64,000 bases of DNA from Cristatella mucedo (taxonomy: Eukaryota > Bryozoa > Phylactolaemata > Cristatellidae), in assembly GCA_009760855.2 (NCBI GenBank), contig WPIO01000031.1, positions 4,147,501 to 4,211,500 of the forward strand. Direction: 5' to 3'. This document shows positions 58,891 through 64,000 of the stretch, in pieces. Below the pieces are notes generated by a model. That model had not been told where the DNA came from, made no database searches, and was given only the letters and a program-made list of their open reading frames with translations. The translations under genes were made by a program, and so were the position numbers. Within the stretch, counting starts at the first letter, position 1; each line of letters begins with the position of its first letter.

Positions 58891-60422
58891 CCTTTACGAT
58901 TCAGCGTTTATGATATCAAAGGTTCATGCTGTCGATCTAGGCCCTGACAATAACAAGGTACAGCTGTTGTTAGCTATCACTGAAAAATGTCACGGGGTGA
59001 ATTTTGCACAACGTTATCAATGTTCATTTCACGCATATGTTACGTCGGTCTGGAGTGCCAACGAATGTATGGCGACCTTCCTTGCTCCGCGGCAGAGTTC
59101 ACATGACTGACTGTACTAGTAGTTTGAACGGGTTGTAAAATAGGGCAGTAAACATTCGTGCAGCTCAAACCAGTTATGCAGTATTTTTTGACCATGCGCA
59201 TACAGAAGCTGACATACAAACAAGTAAGCTAGACATCATGATTGGATGCAACGATCAATAATAGAAGTACATTTGCAGTTAAAGCCGAGGCAACACCCAT
59301 TCAAAGGTCTTGGGACGAAGTTTCCGCGATAAGTTGAGATAGAAGCCCCAAGAAACATCCGTCAAAGAGCGTCAGTCAGGGCATATGGAAGCCTAAGGGT
59401 TCACATTTTGCCTTACCCCTCTCCATCAAAAGTGAAAAGCTGTGGCCTGTGAATCATGTCAATAGGCTTTCGTTGGACTTGTACAAAGATCAAGTGAAAG
59501 CGGTTGACATTACATTCGGAAGTATTCCGATTTTATTGCTTTGCTTTGGTCAGCAACCCTCTCTTTGCTGCTTGCAAATGGTGCAAAGCTCTTCCACTCA
59601 TCTTACGGTCTGTCGTTATCAACGGCGTGCTGCCACATCATCCTACCTCTGTTCAAGTTTCACTGACTTATAATAATAATAACATTATTATTATTATATC
59701 CTACCTCTGTCTAAGCTTACTGACTTACTATCAAGTATCGAATCAACTTCAGGATTTTTTTCTGGCTTAAAGGTCTCTCTACTTGCTTGCTTGCACGAGC
59801 CTACCCATCACGCCTCCTCTCTCCTCCTGAGTGAGAGTGAGAGCTTTCTCATCGCACGCTCTTAGTCGCGTCTCGTCGTTCCTCGAACGCAATTGAAATT
59901 ATTGGGCGATCGGCTTTTAGCTCCATGTGTGCCGAAAGTCTGCAACTTGCTCCATGTACCCGCCTGCATTGGTTTTGCATAATTTTTTCAGCTAAGAAAA
60001 ACCCATCCGCTTACCCTGCGCTCCAGTGAGCTTTAATCTGTTCTTACGTGATTTTTTTCGTTCGTTTCCGCGAGATTCAGTGCGTGCTAGTATTCAGGGG
60101 TCCTGCTGACCAGTGCCTTGAGTGTCTTCACGTGTGGTTTTGCATGCTTGTCTAAGCACGCCCTGACTGTCAATAGCTCTTGGTTATCCCGTCTCCTGCA
60201 GCAAGTTTGAAAGTGCTTGGATACAAACTAGGTTTCAATGATGCAATGCCAAAGATATAGTATTACTACAGCTATTGTGCTTGGCTTCAAAGATGTCAGC
60301 TGTGATTGTCTTCTGTGGGCCCTTGCGACCAGACTTCCTAGGAGCTAGCCTTCAGCCACACGTGCTGCAGAACAGAAATCCAAGTGAGTAGTCGTACGGT
60401 ACATGGATATTAACGCCTGGAA
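58891..60422. other. No recognisable gene
   Basis: Mixed-composition DNA. The only structure seen is the palindromic duplication at 59,641-59,729. Confidence -1.
59641..59729 (+). repeat. 30-bp duplication flanking a TAA/TTA palindrome
   Basis: TCCTACCTCTGTTCAAGTTT... (59,641-59,671) recurs as TCCTACCTCTGTCTAAGCTT... (59,699-59,729). Between them lie (ATA)n and (TTA)n arms that can pair, with ACA at the centre. Confidence -1.
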
Positions 60423-60570
60423 ACCGGTGCTCGCTCTTCACGACTCGCGTCGTGGTTTTGAGCTCTGCAATGGGCAACCTTTTATTGCTTAATACAAACA
60501 TTGGTGACAACCAGTATAGCTCTTCTGCCGCTATATAAATCTGCCTGTTGAATCAGTTAACCCTGTTTTA
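60423..60570 (+). mobile_element. SINE-like copy, family 2
   Basis: Colinear with 4,733-4,880: CCGGTGCTCGCTCTTCAC, CTCGCGTCGTGGTTTTGAGC and the 3' motif CTCTTCTGCCGCTATATAAA with TTGAATCAG. The head could be a degenerate pol III promoter. Confidence -1.
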
Positions 60571-63185
60571 CATATAAGCCAATCTCCCAGCGTCTTCTAG
60601 CTGCCAATCGGAAGTCCGGAACTGATGGTCTGGCAGAACTGCCTAAGGATCCGTGAAATCTGACTGGTTTGCCGTCCTGAACAAAGCTCGATAGGCTGTA
60701 GGAAGCCTGGCCCCTGAAGTCACCTCGAAGCTGTCGTCACAAGAACGGAAGCGTGCTAAATCATCCAGACTATGACCGGTATTTATTATTTTTGGTTTCT
60801 CAATTATAATAGCTAGGAAAGATTATGCGATAATTGTTGGTCAAGGCCGCATAAAAGTAGAGAATATGTAATAGGCTGTCAGTTGTGCTTCCTGAGTTGG
60901 CAGTGGCCTTTGAGGTGGTTTGAGCTCTAAGCCATGGGACCGCTTGTGTGTGCCACGGCCATTGATGAAAGCCTCTAATTATGCCGCTGCTGTCGAATAA
61001 ACGTATACATTACGGATGTGGAATTGTATGAGCTCTCTTCGTCACTGCCGCGTCCGGTTACTTTCGGCACACTTGCGTGGATTGCTGCTGCACCTACAAA
61101 TCGCTAGCCAAGATACAAGGTTTAGGCGTCACCAGTATTCGTCGAACATCAGCAGAGACTAGTACCGTAGCGAGCACTATGTTTGCGGCGTAGTTCTGTC
61201 CCGGCGTGGAAGCCGAATACTACGTTTGTAAAACTAAATTTACACAAGCAGTGCACGTTTAATAGCCGATTAGTAGCGTTTGATAAGCGCTAAATAAGCG
61301 GTGGATCGTTCGTTGGGGTTTCCCCTGCTCGCCTGCCTGGACATGCGTAATGATTGCAGTTTGATTCAAAATTGCCAACTAAAATCACACGCTGACATTT
61401 ATTAGACGCCGATGTGGGTTTGCCGAAGAAAAACTGTCGCGTGCGCCCGGCCGAAAAAGAGACGGTAAGTATGCCATACTCCATCGTTGAGTGACTGCTG
61501 CTTAGTCACACGCTTCTAGGGGTGAGTCGCTTGATTGTCCTCAAATGTTAGCTGAGCAATGGCAAGGAATGAAAACATTTTTAGTTCAATATAGAGTGAA
61601 TTTCCATATCTTACTAGCCATTTCTAGTTACATGTCTTTATGGGCTAAGGTTTCGGTATCCGCTAAGCTTCCGAGAGGATGCCATTTCTCAGACTCTGAA
61701 AAGTCTACTCACCGGAATCGAATTTCAATTTGCTGCTTTCACAATGGTAATGCTAACAATAATGATAGTAAAACATTTTTACGGCTCTCTGGTGGAAATG
61801 AGTCTATTTAGAGGTACGTTCCAGGTAAAAAGCGACACGACTAGGGTCGGACCTCGACCTCAAATTAGCCTCCAAGATTAGCTGAACTTAACGTGCCTAA
61901 CGAACGAAGCATGGTGACGCTCAGCAAAGAGAAACCCTGGACCTAAATCAATACCTATCTCCGGAACGCTGATGTTTTAGATGTCATCGAGCACCCCTTC
62001 TCTTTTTCGCGCTTCGGACTGCTCTTCATTGTCTCTGCTTTCATTGATGAGCCACGATCGGTCGCACGAAACGGAGCGGAAGTAGCTACTTGAACGGAGT
62101 GAAGCCCTGCGTTACAGCTCAGGCTTAAAGGAAAACGTCAAAGTAAATACGCTATTCAAACAGGTTAAGATGGTGGGTTATATCCGTCGGGCTCTATCCA
62201 AGTCTAGCGGGTTATTCAGCAGATCTTGCATTAACACTAATAGCTCGTACCACTACAAGCGATTTCCCCCTGCAGCGGCATTTGGTTTGCGTCCGATTCA
62301 GTGAACTTCCACCTGACTACGACGCTCTACGTGAGGAAGACCGCAGGAGTCGCCGATTCCCGTTATTTAGCGAGTGACGGTGCAGAGTATCAGCAGCAAC
62401 GTTAGCAGATATTTATGTGGCTGGAGTCCAACTCCGTGTCTAAACTAAAGGTGTTTAATTTCCAGCGTTTTGGCCTTAAGAAGCCAAAGATCGGCCGTTT
62501 TGTTACTTTCGCATTCTTTGACATTTTATGGAATTTGTTTCTCTCAAGATCATTAGAAAAATGAGTCCATTTTTATGGTAAGTTAATGCGAGCAAGCACC
62601 AACTTGCTGGTTGACATGAATCGCCGATTGCGGATGTGGGTAAAACCTCAACTTGTTGGCTATGACGAAGCATAACAGCACATTTCACCTTTAAACGGAT
62701 GGCCGGAGGCATTTGTTCGTTCATCACCATCACCTAGGGGCTTCGGTCTCAAAACTTTCTCGCCGGTGAGACCTTAGCCTCTTAATAAGTGGCCTCGGGA
62801 GGCTAACGCTGCCCTTCGGCTCCGTTGGGCCGCACAACATCGAAGAGCTTTCTGGACAGCGAGTCTTGAAGGATTTCCTTCAGTTTCATACTCTAGTAGG
62901 AGCGAGAGCTTACCCAATGAACGTCGGGCCTGTAAAATTGGTCCGGTTCGAGCATCGTTCGCTTGTAATGTGTGTACGATGTGAAGAACTCGCATGCTCT
63001 CCGGCCCAGTTTTCGCTGCGGCACGATCTGTGGGGCGTCCAAGCGCCTCTGTGCATCCTGTAGGGGAAGAGCAGGCCGAGTGGTTTGGGCTGCCTTAAAC
63101 ATGCGCCTCTCTTACCGGTGTCGAGAGGTCCACTCATGCAGCTGGGTCGAGCATTCGCTTGAAAAAAAGACTGCACTGCTTTACC
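60571..63185. other. No recognisable gene
   Basis: Mixed-composition DNA with short frames on both strands and no motif I recognise. Confidence -1.
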
Positions 63186-63290
63186 TATTGAAGGAGAGAG
63201 AAAGAGAAGAAGAGAAAGAGGGAAATAGACAGAGCGACAGAAAAAGAGAGAGGGAGGGATAGAGAGAGACGGAGAGAGAGAGGAGCGAGA

Positions 63291-63354
<64 letters not shown>

Positions 63355-63363
63355 AGAGACACC

Positions 63364-63412
<49 letters not shown>

Positions 63413-63475
63413 GAGACATAAAGACAGAGAGAGAGAGAGAGACGTAAAGACAAAGAGATGAGAGAGACAGAGAGA
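63186..63475 (+). repeat. GA-rich microsatellite region
   Basis: About 290 bp of GA repeats with AGAGAC and AGAAAG interruptions and two long pure (GA)n runs. Long Ser-Leu frames on the minus strand are artefacts of the repeat. Confidence -1.
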
Positions 63476-64000
63476 GAAGCTGAGCAGCGGCAGCAGGCGT
63501 CTCACTAATCGGTAAGATAGGCTTTCGACACTTTCGCGCCGGCATGCGAGTGCCTGGGAGCATGCATCATCGACGTGCTCACCAACCATGCTCCCAGTGT
63601 GAAGTCGAAATAAATCGGCGCTCTGTGACACCCTGGCTCCGAGCTTTTCCGGCACCGTTCCTGGAATAGGCAGTCTCTCGACTCACGCCATGATATTAAA
63701 TTCCAGCATTTCGTCTAAACATTTTCGCTGCACGGCACTAGCAAAAATCAAGAATTGCCGCATCTTTTTATTCTTAATCCTTCAACCACTCAACTCTTGG
63801 CTGTGGACTCATATGCAAGCAAGTCCCTAAGACAGGCCTAAATGCTTCATAGCATGATTTTCAGCTGTGCTATCTTGCTAGACAAGCTTGGCTTTTCAAA
63901 TTCCTAAAGTCGGTTCCAGGTTTCATGCGGCTTCTGACAATGCGCCCTGGTGCAGTAATTGAGTCCAGTAGCAACTCATAGGGTGGGCCATACTTTATCT
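63476..64000. other. No recognisable gene
   Basis: Mixed-composition DNA up to the window edge; nothing identified. Confidence -1.

Overview
The window looks like nuclear DNA of an animal, probably an invertebrate. The evidence is one RNF212-type meiotic RING gene whose coding exon ends at a splice donor, non-LTR retrotransposon fragments with L2-like C-termini and (ATT)n tails, tRNA-derived SINEs, a decayed hAT DNA transposon, long GA, GT and CCCGA microsatellites, and about 29 kb of satellite DNA. Nothing in it is bacterial or archaeal. I cannot name the species.

Layout. 1-830: first coding exon of an RNF212/RNF212B-like gene on the minus strand, leaving the window to the left, with a perfect CRE palindrome about 245 bp upstream of its start codon. 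830-11,500: no recognisable gene; GC-rich, CpG-rich DNA (about 3.2-4.1 and 4.9-7.6 kb) with compound microsatellites, G-quadruplex motifs, SINEs, LINE fragments, an 18-bp minisatellite and a (CCCGA)n tract. 11,502-13,938: a nearly complete but broken hAT element with terminal inverted repeats, an 8-9 bp flanking repeat, subterminal palindromes and a degenerate BED-finger transposase. 13,950-27,500: gene-free, with SINEs, GT repeats, two LINE 3' ends fused tail-to-tail (22.4-23.95 kb) and a palindromic minisatellite (25.6-26.0 kb).

27,500-58,900: the most striking part. A satellite array of about 275/251-bp monomers (roughly 99 by my count of a landmark heptamer in the main block) is built from four monomer types A, B, C and D. 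These are arranged as AB dimers and ACDB tetramers and, above that, as a 16-monomer higher-order repeat of about 4.26 kb (AB-ACDB-ACDB-AB-AB-AB). The outermost monomers are diverged and irregular while the core is homogenised. The array is bounded on both sides by copies of the same non-satellite modules (P and Q, in direct orientation), so the satellite appears to be the amplified part of a larger composite repeat P-Q-satellite. Parts of the array (36.3-38.0 kb and 40.6-42.8 kb) carry mosaic monomers or indel bursts that may be assembly artefacts.

58,900-64,000: no recognised gene; one SINE-like copy, a small palindromic duplication and a 290-bp GA tract.

Most open frames in the window come from microsatellites or from satellite monomers whose lengths are not multiples of three; I do not treat them as genes.
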